Counted from the first letter of the stretch, positions 24,208-33,178 are shown. The stretch is DNA of 64,000 nt from Mycetocola lacteus (GCF_003667575.1 NZ_RCUY01000009.1:372001-436000), one strand, 5' to 3'. Made by a program: numbers and translations. The notes: generated by a model not told the origin, from the letters alone.

Positions 24208-25827
24208 GTGAATACCCATCGTCGCCTGCGTCGGTTCGCCGCGCCCGCGCTGCTTCTTGGTTCGGCCCTCGCGCTCTCGGCCTGCTCGGCCGTGGCCCCG
24301 ACCGATCCCGTCTCCACCGACAAGACCCTGGTCTATGCCAGCGGAGACGCCGAACCCACCTGCCTGGACCCGCACGTGGGTGGCAACTACCCGCAGTCGC
24401 TCCTCGCGGCCCAGTTCCTCGAGCAGCTGGTGGCCGAAAACAAGGATGGCGAATTCACGCCGTGGCTGGCGAAGTCCTGGACCACCTCCCCGGACGGCCT
24501 CACCTGGACCTTCACCCTGGCCGATAACGTGAAGTTCAGCGACGGGACCCCGCTGGATGCCGCCGCCGTGGTGCGCAACATCGAGCACGTCCAGGATCCC
24601 GAGACCAAGTCCTCGACCGGCTATCTGGCCCTCGCCAAGGTCAGCAAGGCCACCGCAACCGATGCCCACACGGTAACCCTGAACCTCAGCCAGCCCGACA
24701 GTGCACTGCTGGAATCCCTCAGCCAGCCCTGGCTCGCAATCGAGTCCCCCGCCGGGCTCGCCCGCAGCCAGGATGAAAACTGCCAGGCCCCGATCGGAAC
24801 CGGCGCGTTTGTGGTCGACTCCTGGAAGCGTCAGGACAGCGTGACCCTCAGCCGCAACCCGCACTACACCACCGGAAAGGGCGAGCCCGCGCTGGCAAAG
24901 ATCACCTGGCGCTTCATCCCCGACTCGGCAACCCGTATCGCCGCGCTGCGCTCGGGCGACGTACAGATGATCGACAACGCCCAGCCCGACACCATCGCCG
25001 CCAGCGCCGCCTCCGATGAGATCAAGCACCTCGACGCCCCGCGTCCGGGGTCGGTCAACCGGATCGAATTCAACTCCTCCCGCGGTCCGCTTGCCGACGA
25101 GCGGGTACGCGAGGCACTGGTGCGCGGCGTGGACGTTAACGCCGGTATCAAGACCCTGTTCTTCGGAACCGCCACGCGCTCCTACTCGCCGCTGTCCAGC
25201 GTGGAAAAGCTCGGATTCTCCGAGCCGAAGCTGTTTGACACCGACGTGGCCGCCGCGAAGAAGCTCCTGGATGAGGCGGGCTGGGTGCCCGGCGCCGACG
25301 GCATCCGCGAGAAGGATGGGCAAAAGCTCAGCCTCAAGTTCCCGGTCAGCACCAACCAGTCCATCCCCGCCGAACAGTCCCTGTTTGAGCAGATTCAGGA
25401 GCAGGCGAAGGGGCTGGGGATCGCGATCACCATCACCCCGCTGGACCTCTCCTCCTGGTACGAGGCACTGGGCAAAAACGACTACGACCTGGTCAGCGCT
25501 CCGTACACCAAGGTGGGTCCGGATGTGCTGCGCATCCTCTACGACTCCTCCGGTATCACCCCGGCCCCCAGTGGCTACTTTGCCAACCACGCGCAGGTCA
25601 ACCTGCCCGCACTGGATGACCTGCTGACCCGCGCCGCCGAGACCGGCGATCAGACCGAGCGGGCCAGCCTGTACGAGCAGGCCCAGAAGACCATCCTCGA
25701 GGGCTACTACATCCTGCCGCTCTACGACCAGCAGAACCACTTCCTCTACTCCGGCAAGCTGACCGGCGTGGGCGAGGTCAACTCGGTGGGCAACCCGCTG
25801 CTGCGCGGGGTTTCGTTTGCCGGCTAG
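24208..25827 (+). CDS. ABC transporter substrate-binding lipoprotein, peptide/nickel type (DppA/OppA-like)
   Basis: The 539-aa lipoprotein has a signal peptide ending in the lipobox LSAC (ALALSACSAVAP), which anchors it to the membrane surface. The SBP family 5 signature is clear: LDPHVGGNYPQSLLAAQFLEQLV, then WLAKSWTTSPDGLTWTFTLADNVKFSDGTPLDAAAVV near residue 85. It captures peptides or similar solutes for the permeases encoded next. The GTG start has GGAAGG at a good distance. A -10-like TAGGCT at about 24153 suggests a short leader. Its last bases overlap the first permease gene. Confidence 0.93.
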   Translation: MNTHRRLRRFAAPALLLGSALALSACSAVAPTDPVSTDKTLVYASGDAEPTCLDPHVGGNYPQSLLAAQFLEQLVAENKDGEFTPWLAKSWTTSPDGLTWTFTLADNVKFSDGTPLDAAAVVRNIEHVQDPETKSSTGYLALAKVSKATATDAHTVTLNLSQPDSALLESLSQPWLAIESPAGLARSQDENCQAPIGTGAFVVDSWKRQDSVTLSRNPHYTTGKGEPALAKITWRFIPDSATRIAALRSGDVQMIDNAQPDTIAASAASDEIKHLDAPRPGSVNRIEFNSSRGPLADERVREALVRGVDVNAGIKTLFFGTATRSYSPLSSVEKLGFSEPKLFDTDVAAAKKLLDEAGWVPGADGIREKDGQKLSLKFPVSTNQSIPAEQSLFEQIQEQAKGLGIAITITPLDLSSWYEALGKNDYDLVSAPYTKVGPDVLRILYDSSGITPAPSGYFANHAQVNLPALDDLLTRAAETGDQTERASLYEQAQKTILEGYYILPLYDQQNHFLYSGKLTGVGEVNSVGNPLLRGVSFAG

Positions 25828-26848
25828 CTCCACTCGGCCCGGCGCCGCCTCGCCCGCCCGCACCGCTTCGGTGTGGGCGGGCGCTCGTGGTTCCCGCGGG
25901 ATCATCGCCGCGGTCGCGTTGCGCATCGGCGGCGCGATCCTGGTGCTCTGGGCCGCGGCCACTGCAACGTTTTTTGCGGTCCGGCTGATTCCCGGTGATC
26001 CCGCCCAGGCGTTCCTCGGCGGTCCCGGATCCCAGGCCTCCGCCGAGGCTCTGGCCCGAGTGCGCGCCGAGAACGGCTTTGATCTGCCGCTCTGGCAGCA
26101 GTATCTCGACTACCTGGGCCGCCTCCTCCGAGGCGAGCTGGGCACCTCGTACTCGCTCCATGCGCCGGTGTCCGAGGTGGTCGGGGAACAACTCGCCGGC
26201 ACCTTGGAACTCGCGCTCTGGTCGCTGGTGATCGCCTGGATCATCGCGCTGGGACTCGCGCTCTGGTCGGTGGCCGGAGGTCCGGTGGCCGCGCGCATCG
26301 CCGCCGGAATCGAGATGACCGCCGCGGTCCTCCCCCACTTTTGGCTGGGCAGCGTCCTGATCCTACTGTTTGCAACCGGTCTGGGCTGGCTGCCCGCGAT
26401 CGCCACCCCGGATGCGCGCGGGATCATCCTGCCGGCGCTGACCCTGGCGATCCCCCTGGCCGGTTTCCTCGCCCAGCTGCTGCGCGAGGCCCTACAGGAG
26501 GCCGCCGCACAGCCCTTTGTGCTCACCGCGCAGGCCCGGGGAGAATCCGCGGTCTCGGTGTTTGCCCGGCACACGCTGCGGCACGCGGCCGGGCCGGCCA
26601 TCGGGCTGACCGGCTGGGCGTTCGGATCGCTGATGAGTGGTGCCGTGGTGGTCGAGACGATCTTCGCCCGGCCGGGCCTCGGGCGCACCCTGGTGTCGGC
26701 CGTGCAGGTGCGCGATGTCCCGCTGGTGATCGGGCTGACCCTGGTGGCCGCGGCCGCGTATCTGGTGGTCAGTGTACTCTCCGATCTGGCCGAGCGCGCG
26801 CTGAACCCGGCGCTGCGCATTCGCTCCGAAGCGGAGGCGGGCGCATGA
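25817..26848 (+). CDS. ABC transporter permease, peptide/nickel type (DppB-like)
   Basis: The 343-aa membrane protein shows the DppB pattern: first helix ILVLWAAATATFFAVRLIPGDPAQAFLGG, then RAENGFDLPLWQQYLDYLGRLLRGELGTSYS, and the EAA-type loop FVLTAQARGESAVSVFARHTLRHAAGPAIG. It forms the channel with the following permease. The frame opens with TTG at 25817, overlapping the SBP stop; GTG at 25871 is an alternative start without a clear ribosome site. The stop overlaps the next ATG (ATGA at 26845). Confidence 0.9.
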   Translation: MPASSTRPGAASPARTASVWAGARGSRGIIAAVALRIGGAILVLWAAATATFFAVRLIPGDPAQAFLGGPGSQASAEALARVRAENGFDLPLWQQYLDYLGRLLRGELGTSYSLHAPVSEVVGEQLAGTLELALWSLVIAWIIALGLALWSVAGGPVAARIAAGIEMTAAVLPHFWLGSVLILLFATGLGWLPAIATPDARGIILPALTLAIPLAGFLAQLLREALQEAAAQPFVLTAQARGESAVSVFARHTLRHAAGPAIGLTGWAFGSLMSGAVVVETIFARPGLGRTLVSAVQVRDVPLVIGLTLVAAAAYLVVSVLSDLAERALNPALRIRSEAEAGA

Positions 26849-27756
26849 GCGAAATCACGCGGCCGGCGAGCCCCGACCGCGACGCGCGGTCCCCACGGTC
26901 CCCTGACGAGACCCACCCTCGGCGCGCGCCCGAGTCACGCGGTTTCCGCCTGCGCGCCCGCGACATCCCCCAGCTCATCGCCGCCCTGATCCTGCTGTTC
27001 CTGGTGATCGCCGCGATCTTCCCCGCGCTGTTTGCCCCCGGCGATCCGCTGGCCATCGATCCCGCCGCGGGATTCCAGCCACCCGGCGGTGCCCATCCGT
27101 TCGGGACCGACGGTTCGGGCCGCGACCTCTATACCCGGGTGATTCACGGCGCCGGCCCCTCCCTGCTGATCGGCCTCGGCGCAACCGCGCTGGGCATCGG
27201 CCTGGCCACGGTTCTCGGGTTCCTGGCCGGTCTCGGCCCGCGCTGGCTGGACTTTGGCACCTCCCGACTGATCGAGGTGCTGCTGGCGTTCCCCGGCCTG
27301 GTGCTCGCGCTGCTGGTCATGGTGATCTCCGGACCCGGCGCATTTGGTGCCACCGTGGCCGTGGGGCTCGCCACCGCTCCCGGCTACGCCCGTATCATCC
27401 GTGGACGGGTGCGCGAGATTGCCGGATCCGGCTATGTCGAGGCTGCCCGGGTGCAGGGACGCGGGCGGGTGCGCATCCTGACCCGGCACATCCTCCCCGG
27501 CACCGCACGCTCGCTCGCCTCCCTGGCGACCCTGGGGCTTGGTCAGGCGATCGTCTGGGTATGCGCGCTGAGCTTCCTGGGCCTCGGCGTCGCACCGCCC
27601 GCCGCCGAGTGGGGTGCGCTGCTGAATGAGGGACGTCAGTTCATCGCGACCTTCTGGTGGCTCACGTTCTTCCCCGGCCTCTTCATCGTCCTCACTGCCG
27701 TCTCGGCGACGGTCCTGGGCCGCGGGCTCGCCCGCACCGATCGGAGCGCATCATGA
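26845..27756 (+). CDS. ABC transporter permease, peptide/nickel type (DppC-like)
   Basis: The 303-aa membrane protein starts with a charged cytoplasmic tail (about 40 residues, rich in Arg, Pro and Asp). The DppC hallmarks follow: FAPGDPLAIDPAAGFQPPGGAHPFGTDGSGRDLYTRVIHGAGPSLLIG and the EAA loop YVEAARVQGRGRVRILTRHILPGTA. It is the second channel subunit and is coupled to both neighbours by ATGA overlaps. Confidence 0.93.
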   Translation: MSEITRPASPDRDARSPRSPDETHPRRAPESRGFRLRARDIPQLIAALILLFLVIAAIFPALFAPGDPLAIDPAAGFQPPGGAHPFGTDGSGRDLYTRVIHGAGPSLLIGLGATALGIGLATVLGFLAGLGPRWLDFGTSRLIEVLLAFPGLVLALLVMVISGPGAFGATVAVGLATAPGYARIIRGRVREIAGSGYVEAARVQGRGRVRILTRHILPGTARSLASLATLGLGQAIVWVCALSFLGLGVAPPAAEWGALLNEGRQFIATFWWLTFFPGLFIVLTAVSATVLGRGLARTDRSAS

Positions 27757-29411
27757 GCACCCTTCTCCCCACCCCGCTGCTGGAGATGCGCGGGCTGCGC
27801 ATCCGGTTTGGTACCACCGAGGTGGTTGCGGGGATCGACCTGAGCGTCGTGCCGGGTGAGTGCGTGGCGCTCGTCGGCGAATCCGGTTCGGGTAAGAGCG
27901 TGAGCGCCCGCTCGATCCTCGGTCTGGCCGGAACCGGCGCCCGGGTGGATGCCGAGTTTCTGCGCGTGGGCGACACCGACGTGCTCGGCCTCTCCGAGCG
28001 TGCCCTGCGAAAGCTTCGCGGCGGACGGGTGGGGCTCATTCCCCAGGATGCGCTGGGTGCCCTGGATCCGCTGCGTCCGATCGGCCACGAGATTGATCGC
28101 ACCCTCCAGCTCCACACCCGACTCGGGGCCTCCGCCCGGCATGCGCGGGCGCTCGAACTGCTGCGCGCGGTGGGGATGCCCGAGCCGGAGGCGCGCATCC
28201 GGCAGCGTCCCGGCCAGCTCTCCGGCGGGCTGCGTCAACGCGCACTGATCGCCAGCGTCCTGGCCGGGGAACCCGAGCTGCTGATCGCCGACGAGCCCAC
28301 CACCGCCCTGGATGCGCGGGTGCGCCGCGGGATCCTCGACCTGCTCGGATCGCTACGCGATGCGGGTACCGGCCTGCTGCTGGTCAGCCACGATCTGGAC
28401 GCGGTGCGCGGGATCGCCGACACGGTGGCGGTGATGTCGGAGGGGCGAATCATCGAGCGCGGTCCGGCCGCCCGGATCCTGGAACAGCCCGCCGAGGAAT
28501 ACACCCGGATCCTACTTGCGGCCTCTCCCGCGGGCGTGCCCCGGGGTGTGCCGCTGCTGGCAGCACCGGCTCCTGGATCAGCCCAGGCCCCGAACGACCT
28601 CACCCGACAGGCCGTCACCGCCACCGCCACCGCCACCGCCACCGCCACGCCGATCCTCGAGGCCCACGGCCTGTCCAAGACCTTCGGTACCCGAGGATTC
28701 CGGGTTCCCGCCGTAAGGGATGCCACGCTCACCTTGCTGCCGGGTGCCACGCTCGGCCTGATCGGCGAATCCGGCTCGGGCAAGAGCACCCTCGCGCGCC
28801 TGATCCTGGGACTGGAGACCCCGGATGCGGGCTCCGTCACCCTGGCGGGCGAGCCCTGGGTGCCCGCCCCCGAATCGACCCGGCGGGCGCGACGTCACCA
28901 GATCGGCGCGATCTTCCAGGATCCACTGGCCACCTTCGACCCCCGGCTCAGCGTCGATCAGATCCTCGCCGACGCACACTCGAACGGGCAGACCCTGCGT
29001 GCAGCCTCGTGGCAGCGCGCCATCACCGACTCGCTGGATGCGGTCGGCCTGCCCCGGACACTGGCCCGGCGCGGACCGCGGGAACTCTCCGGCGGTCAGC
29101 GACAACGGCTCTCGATCGCCCGCGCCCTGGCTCAAAACCCCGACATCCTGGTATGTGATGAACCGGTTTCGGCACTGGATCTCACCGTGCAGGCACGTGT
29201 ACTCGATCTGCTGGATTCGCTTCAGCGCGAGCGCGGGCTCTCACTGCTCTTCATCTCCCACGACCTCGACGTGGTGCGCCATGTCTCCGACACGGTTGCG
29301 GTCATGAAGGACGGGGTGATCCGCGAGTCGGGTCCCGCCGAGCGGGTGTTCGGTGATCCACGGGATGAGTACACCCGGGCACTCCTGGCAGATACGGCGG
29401 CGCACCGCTAG
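27753..29411 (+). CDS. Fused dual ABC ATPase of the peptide/nickel importer (DppD-DppF type)
   Basis: The 552-aa protein contains two complete nucleotide-binding domains. NBD1 (about residues 10-265) has VGESGSGKSVSARSILG, LSGGLRQRALIASVLAG and LLIADEPTTALDARV. NBD2 (about 305-550) has GESGSGKSTLARLILG, LSGGQRQRLSIARAL and ILVCDEPVSALDLTVQ. A linker with a Thr-Ala dipeptide run, encoded by ACCGCC hexamers at 28616-28650, separates them. One polypeptide thus powers the two permeases. It is the last gene of the operon and begins at an ATGA overlap. No T-rich terminator is visible in the short gap after it. Confidence 0.95.
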   Translation: MSTLLPTPLLEMRGLRIRFGTTEVVAGIDLSVVPGECVALVGESGSGKSVSARSILGLAGTGARVDAEFLRVGDTDVLGLSERALRKLRGGRVGLIPQDALGALDPLRPIGHEIDRTLQLHTRLGASARHARALELLRAVGMPEPEARIRQRPGQLSGGLRQRALIASVLAGEPELLIADEPTTALDARVRRGILDLLGSLRDAGTGLLLVSHDLDAVRGIADTVAVMSEGRIIERGPAARILEQPAEEYTRILLAASPAGVPRGVPLLAAPAPGSAQAPNDLTRQAVTATATATATATPILEAHGLSKTFGTRGFRVPAVRDATLTLLPGATLGLIGESGSGKSTLARLILGLETPDAGSVTLAGEPWVPAPESTRRARRHQIGAIFQDPLATFDPRLSVDQILADAHSNGQTLRAASWQRAITDSLDAVGLPRTLARRGPRELSGGQRQRLSIARALAQNPDILVCDEPVSALDLTVQARVLDLLDSLQRERGLSLLFISHDLDVVRHVSDTVAVMKDGVIRESGPAERVFGDPRDEYTRALLADTAAHR

Positions 29412-29444
29412 CCGCGACGGCCGGCACGCCGCGGGCAGCATGCA

Positions 29445-29888
29445 CTAGCGACGACGCGCGCCGATCAGGAGCGCAAGCCCCAACACCAGACACAGCGGAC
29501 GATAAATCCTCGCATCCAGGCGACGAAACGTCTCGGCGGGCTCGGGGAGCCCGAGGAGCCTGCAGGCAAGGACTCCACCCGCGCCACCCCGGGCGAGGAG
29601 GCCGGCGGCGGCGAGGATGCGACCGGGTCGCACAATTCCGCGATCCCCCAGGGTGCCCGACACCACGGCCCCCGCGGCGAGCGCGCCCACCGCCACGATT
29701 CCCGAGGGAATCACACCGGGCATCTCCTCGGATCCCACCACGGCCCGGGCAAGCTCGGGCCGGGTTTTTGCGGGCCAGGAAGACCCTGTCGCCCACACCA
29801 CGTGAACGGCACCAATCAGGCCGAGGCCCAGGCCGCCGGTGATCCGACCGATCCGGGTCATCGGGCGAGGGGATGCGGGAGTGTTCAT
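29445..29888 (-). CDS. DUF3995 membrane protein
   Basis: The 147-aa membrane protein has about four hydrophobic segments. The opening GGLGLGLIGAVHVVWATGSSWPA matches the DUF3995 pattern (helix followed by HxxWAxGxxWP). The function is unknown. I chose the ATG at 29888; a GTG three codons earlier (29897) is possible. It stands alone between the ABC operon and the DinB-like gene. Confidence 0.78.
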   Translation of the reverse strand: MNTPASPRPMTRIGRITGGLGLGLIGAVHVVWATGSSWPAKTRPELARAVVGSEEMPGVIPSGIVAVGALAAGAVVSGTLGDRGIVRPGRILAAAGLLARGGAGGVLACRLLGLPEPAETFRRLDARIYRPLCLVLGLALLIGARRR

Positions 29889-29948
29889 ACCGGTCACGCT
29901 AGCAGCCCGACACCGATCACACTCCGACCCGTCATATTCGGTACGCCC

Positions 29949-30458
29949 CTAGTCGCTCACGGTCCCATCCAGCGCCTCGCGGATGATGTCGGCGTGACCG
30001 TTGTGCTGCGCGGTCTCCTCGATCAGGTGCGCGATGATCCCGCGCAGGTTCCAGTAGGCACCAAACTGATCGGGCAACGCGGCGTGCGCATCGAAGTCCC
30101 CCTCGGAGAGTATGGTGCGGGAGCGTTCGATCGCCGCCAGATAGTCCGCGCGCAGCGTCTCCGCGGACAGTCCCGCGGCGGAGGTGAGTTCCCAGTCGGG
30201 GTCATCGGACCAGGGGGCACTCGCCCAGGGTTCGGGCATGTCCTCACCCTGGAATCGACGCACCATCCAGACGTCCTCCACGAAGGTGAGGTGACGCAGC
30301 AGGCCACCGAGGGTCAGCGTGGAGACGGTCGTGCGTTCGGCTAGCTGAGTGTCGTCAAGTCCCGCGGTTTTGTCGAGCAGGGTCGCGCGATGGTAGTCCA
30401 GCAGGCTCACCAGGATGGCGCGCTCGTCACCGGAGGGAAGCGGGTCGATTCGTTTCAT
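29949..30458 (-). CDS. DinB/DUF664 family protein (putative thiol transferase)
   Basis: The 169-aa protein has the four-helix DinB/DUF664 layout with its three metal-binding histidines: LRHLTFVEDVWM near residue 54 and HLIEETAQHNGHADIIREAL near 145. DUF664 members in actinobacteria are predicted mycothiol- or bacillithiol-dependent transferases. The ATG at 30458 (MKRIDPLPSGDERAIL) starts at the conserved region. It is divergent from the alpha/beta hydrolase operon, 73 bases apart, so its promoter overlaps the TetR-controlled one. Confidence 0.87.
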   Translation of the reverse strand: MKRIDPLPSGDERAILVSLLDYHRATLLDKTAGLDDTQLAERTTVSTLTLGGLLRHLTFVEDVWMVRRFQGEDMPEPWASAPWSDDPDWELTSAAGLSAETLRADYLAAIERSRTILSEGDFDAHAALPDQFGAYWNLRGIIAHLIEETAQHNGHADIIREALDGTVSD

Positions 30459-30480
30459 CCACTCAGTTTGGCAGACCGGA

Positions 30481-30510
30481 TTGACATCAAAAACTAATAG
30501 CGTTAGTTTT
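30481..30510 (+). promoter_or_regulatory. Consensus promoter with embedded TetR-type operator
   Basis: A perfect TTGACA (-35, 30481-30486) and TAGTTT (-10, 30504-30509) are spaced by 17 bases. Between and over them lies a dyad, AAAACTAA-N5-TTAGTTTT (30490-30510). A repressor bound here would block RNA polymerase. The tetR gene at 31319 is the natural candidate. Confidence 0.82.
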
Positions 30511-30531
30511 AAGTCATCGAAAGGATTTGAG

Positions 30532-31326
30532 ATGACAAACAGCATCCAGTACCTCACCCGCCCCGAGGGGCGCATCGCCTTCGAGCGCACCGGAGAGGGC
30601 CCGCTCATTGTCTGCATTCCCGGGATGGGCGATCTGCGCACCTCCTACCGACACACCACCCCGGCCCTCGTGGCCGCCGGCTTCTCGGTGATCACGATGG
30701 ACCTGCGTGGTCACGGCGACAGCGACAAGACCTTTACCAACTACGGCGATGCCGCAACCTCCACCGACATCATTGCCCTGCTCGACTTCCTGAACGAGGA
30801 TGCGATTGTTGTGGGCAACTCGATGGCCGCCGGTGCCGCCGTGATGGCCGCCCGCGCGTCCACCCACGTTCGCGGCAACGTCCTGGTGGGACCCTTTGTC
30901 CGCAACCCCAGGGGCAACCTCGGCTGGATCCTCAACATCCTGCTGCAGCCACTCTGGGGCCGCGCGGTCTGGATGGGCTACCTCCCCAACCTCTATGCCG
31001 GCACCAAGCCCGCCGACCAGACCGAGTATCTGGCCAGCGTCCGCCAGGCGCTGCGCCCGGGCGATGCCTTCCACGCCTTCCGCCTCACCACCCGCGCAGA
31101 CCACGCCCCGGCCGAGGCCGCCCTCACCACCAAGACCCCGACCCTCGTGGTCATGGGCGAGAAGGATCCCGATTTCACGGACGCTCGCGCCGAGGCACAG
31201 TGGATCGCTACTCAGACCGGTGGCCGCACACTCATGGTCCCCGAGGCAGGGCACTATCCGCAGTCCCAGCGTCCGGAGATCGTCGCTCCGGCGATCATCG
31301 AGTTTGCCCGGGCACAGCGTGGCTAG
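30532..31326 (+). CDS. Alpha/beta hydrolase
   Basis: The 264-aa protein has the alpha/beta-hydrolase order: oxyanion region IVCIPGMGDLRTSYRH, VITMDLRGHGDSDKTFTNYG, the nucleophile motif VVGNSMAAGAA (GNSMA, catalytic Ser), the acid in VMGEKDPDFTD and the base His in EAGHYPQSQ. The natural substrate is unknown; in this layout the enzyme often degrades or senses a small hydrophobic compound. GAAAGGA precedes the ATG at 30532. The tetR start overlaps its stop, forming an autoregulated two-gene operon. Confidence 0.92.
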   Translation: MTNSIQYLTRPEGRIAFERTGEGPLIVCIPGMGDLRTSYRHTTPALVAAGFSVITMDLRGHGDSDKTFTNYGDAATSTDIIALLDFLNEDAIVVGNSMAAGAAVMAARASTHVRGNVLVGPFVRNPRGNLGWILNILLQPLWGRAVWMGYLPNLYAGTKPADQTEYLASVRQALRPGDAFHAFRLTTRADHAPAEAALTTKTPTLVVMGEKDPDFTDARAEAQWIATQTGGRTLMVPEAGHYPQSQRPEIVAPAIIEFARAQRG

Positions 31327-31876
31327 GGCGGGACTCACCCCCGACCGGGTGCGCGAGGCGGCCATCAAGCTGGTACGCGCCGAGGGGTTTGACGCGCTCT
31401 CCCTCGGCGCCCTTGCCCGCGAACTCGGCGTGCGGGTACCGAGTCTCTACAATCACGTCGATAATCTCGACACCCTGCGCGCCGCGGTGTCCGCCTCGGC
31501 GATCCTCTCGCTGGATGAGGCGCTGAGGGATGCACCCTCGCTGGAAACCATCGCCCATGCCTACCTCGCCTTCGCCCGCACCGAGCCCGGCCTCTACCGC
31601 GCCTCGCTGCGGGCCCCCAATCCCGAAAACACCCACCATGAGGCGGCGGCGCTACGGGTTCTCGAACGGATCGAGGAGGCGCTGGCGGAGTTCTCACTGG
31701 GACCAGACGAACGAATCGACGCGATTCGGGGTCTACGGGCACTGCTGCACGGTTTTGTGGAGCTCACCCTCGCCGGTGCGTTCGAGATGCCACGGAGCAT
31801 CGAAACCTCCCTCGACTCGGTCCTGGCGACGTTTCGACGTGGACTGGAAGCCCCCACTCCCGGGTCTCGAACATAA
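31319..31876 (+). CDS. TetR family regulator of the alpha/beta hydrolase operon
   Basis: The 185-aa protein has the HTH VREAAIKLVRAEGFDALSLGALARELGVRVPSLYNHVDNLDTL and a C-terminal WHG-type ligand domain (RGLRALLHGFVELTLAGAFEMPRSIETSLDSVLATF). The GTG at 31319 overlaps the hydrolase stop by 8 bases. It most likely binds the AAAACTAA-N5-TTAGTTTT dyad in front of the operon and represses its own synthesis. Confidence 0.9.
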   Translation: MARAGLTPDRVREAAIKLVRAEGFDALSLGALARELGVRVPSLYNHVDNLDTLRAAVSASAILSLDEALRDAPSLETIAHAYLAFARTEPGLYRASLRAPNPENTHHEAAALRVLERIEEALAEFSLGPDERIDAIRGLRALLHGFVELTLAGAFEMPRSIETSLDSVLATFRRGLEAPTPGSRT

Positions 31877-31987
31877 CCGGTAATCCGCTCTCCCGAGCGA
31901 CTGTGCAAAATCGGTCCCCGAGCCCCGGAGGGATCACGCCCGGTGTTAGCGTGGTTGGGTTATCTGTTGGCCCGATCGAGGAGTGCC

Positions 31988-32497
31988 ATGAGCTGGGATG
32001 CAACGCTGATTCGCCCCAATATGAACCGCTCAACCGAGCATGTGCTCGCGCTGGATCCGCTAGGTGACCCGGACGACCTCCAGGCACGCATTGCCGCCGT
32101 CTTTGCCGGAGCCGAATGGCTGAGCAGGACCGAGGGGCTCTGGGAGTCGGCAACCGGGCTCACCGAGATCTCCCTGACCTCGGCAGCGCCGGTGCTCGAC
32201 ACCCTGCGGGAGGGCGTGGCCGGTACGCTGCGGGCTCCCGACGGCCGTGATCTGCCCGCCACAACCCCCACGGACGGGCCCGTGGCCGTGCACTTTTGTG
32301 TCCGTGGCAACAACCTCGATATCGTGACCAGCATTCGCACCCTGGCCCGGAAGAATGGGTGGGTAGCCATCGACGATCAGACCGGGCAGGCACTCCCCGA
32401 GGGTGCCGATGTGCTGGACTCCTTCGCGGCCTGGGCCGAGGCCCGGGACCTGGCCTTCGCCCGCATCGAACGAGATTTTCACCGCGCCGAACACTAG
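31988..32497 (+). CDS. Hypothetical protein
   Basis: I do not recognise this 169-aa protein. It starts MSWDATLIRPNMNRSTEHVL. The protein has no signal peptide or membrane segment and is acidic. A GAGGAG site precedes the ATG at 31988. The middle (AVHFCVRGNNLDIVTSIRTLARKNGWVAIDDQTG) looks like a compact alpha/beta domain, as in proteins related to immunity or contact-dependent systems, but I make no claim. It stands alone after the TetR operon. Confidence 0.75.
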   Translation: MSWDATLIRPNMNRSTEHVLALDPLGDPDDLQARIAAVFAGAEWLSRTEGLWESATGLTEISLTSAAPVLDTLREGVAGTLRAPDGRDLPATTPTDGPVAVHFCVRGNNLDIVTSIRTLARKNGWVAIDDQTGQALPEGADVLDSFAAWAEARDLAFARIERDFHRAEH

Positions 32498-32881
32498 CAG
32501 GTTGGTGTCCGCGCTCCGTGCCGTGACGCCTCACCGCGCAACCCGACGCAACACTCGGTCATCCATCATCATCGGGCGCAATGCGGAGTTGACCGGGTCG
32601 ACCGGGCACGATTGGATAGCCCTACCGCCGATCATCCGCGCCCACCGTCCAGGTGCTGCCGCGACTCCGGGTGAGAGGCGAGCGTCCCGCCGCGTTACCC
32701 CGCCGCGGGTTCGTGTCCGATCGGTGTCTGGTTGGGGATCCCGACACCGATCGGACACGATGACACCACGGCGTGCGTCGCACCGCACATCGTTATCCGC
32801 CACCCTGGCTCAGGCGCCTCCGCCGCGTGACAGCATGTGTATCGGCTCGGATTCGGGCCGATACATCCAGGGGGCACCGTC
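32498..32881. other. Intergenic region with two long inverted repeats
   Basis: This 384-base gap has no supported gene. It holds a perfect 18-bp inverted repeat at 32711-32760 and a 9-bp one at 32836-32863, the latter right before the ribosome site of the zinc-ribbon gene. Confidence 0.6.
32711..32760. repeat. Perfect 18-bp inverted repeat with a 14-base loop
   Basis: TCGTGTCCGATCGGTGTC at 32711-32728 pairs with GACACCGATCGGACACGA at 32743-32760. There is no T tract. It could be an intergenic RNA hairpin, a protein-binding site or the remnant of a mobile element end. Confidence 0.85.
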
Positions 32882-33178
32882 ATGATCATTTTTGGTTCAC
32901 GCACCACCCAGCGCATCATTGCTGCGCTGTTTTTTGTCTGCACATTCTGCAACGCCGAGGCCGCCCAGCGTCTGGTCCGGGTTCGCTCGATGTTCACCCT
33001 CTTTTTCATCCCGGTGTTCCCGTTTGGGCACGGCCAATACATGATCTCCTGCGCCTACTGCGGCAACCAGACCGCACTCTCCCGTGCGTCCGCCGAGGAG
33101 TTCCAGCGCGACGCTGTCGAGCTTGAGGCGGCCCGAATGAACGCGGAGACTGCCGTCCCCGAGATCCCATCGGCCTAG
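32882..33178 (+). CDS. Small zinc-ribbon protein
   Basis: The 98-aa protein has two CxxC pairs: CTFCNAEAAQRLVRV at about residues 20-34 and ISCAYCGNQTALS near 56-68. Between them is a hydrophobic stretch, MFTLFFIPVFPFGHGQYM. The CxxC-aromatic-CxxC layout is that of the zinc-ribbon domain proteins common in actinobacteria, of unknown role. The tail is acidic and helical. A hairpin (32836-32863) lies in its 5' leader just before a weak AGGGGG ribosome site and could affect translation. Confidence 0.82.
   Translation: MIIFGSRTTQRIIAALFFVCTFCNAEAAQRLVRVRSMFTLFFIPVFPFGHGQYMISCAYCGNQTALSRASAEEFQRDAVELEAARMNAETAVPEIPSA

Noticed and set aside
24154..25962. Minus-strand open frame of about 600 codons opposite the substrate-binding protein gene
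   Set aside because: It is a shadow frame. The plus-strand lipoprotein has a lipobox and family motifs.
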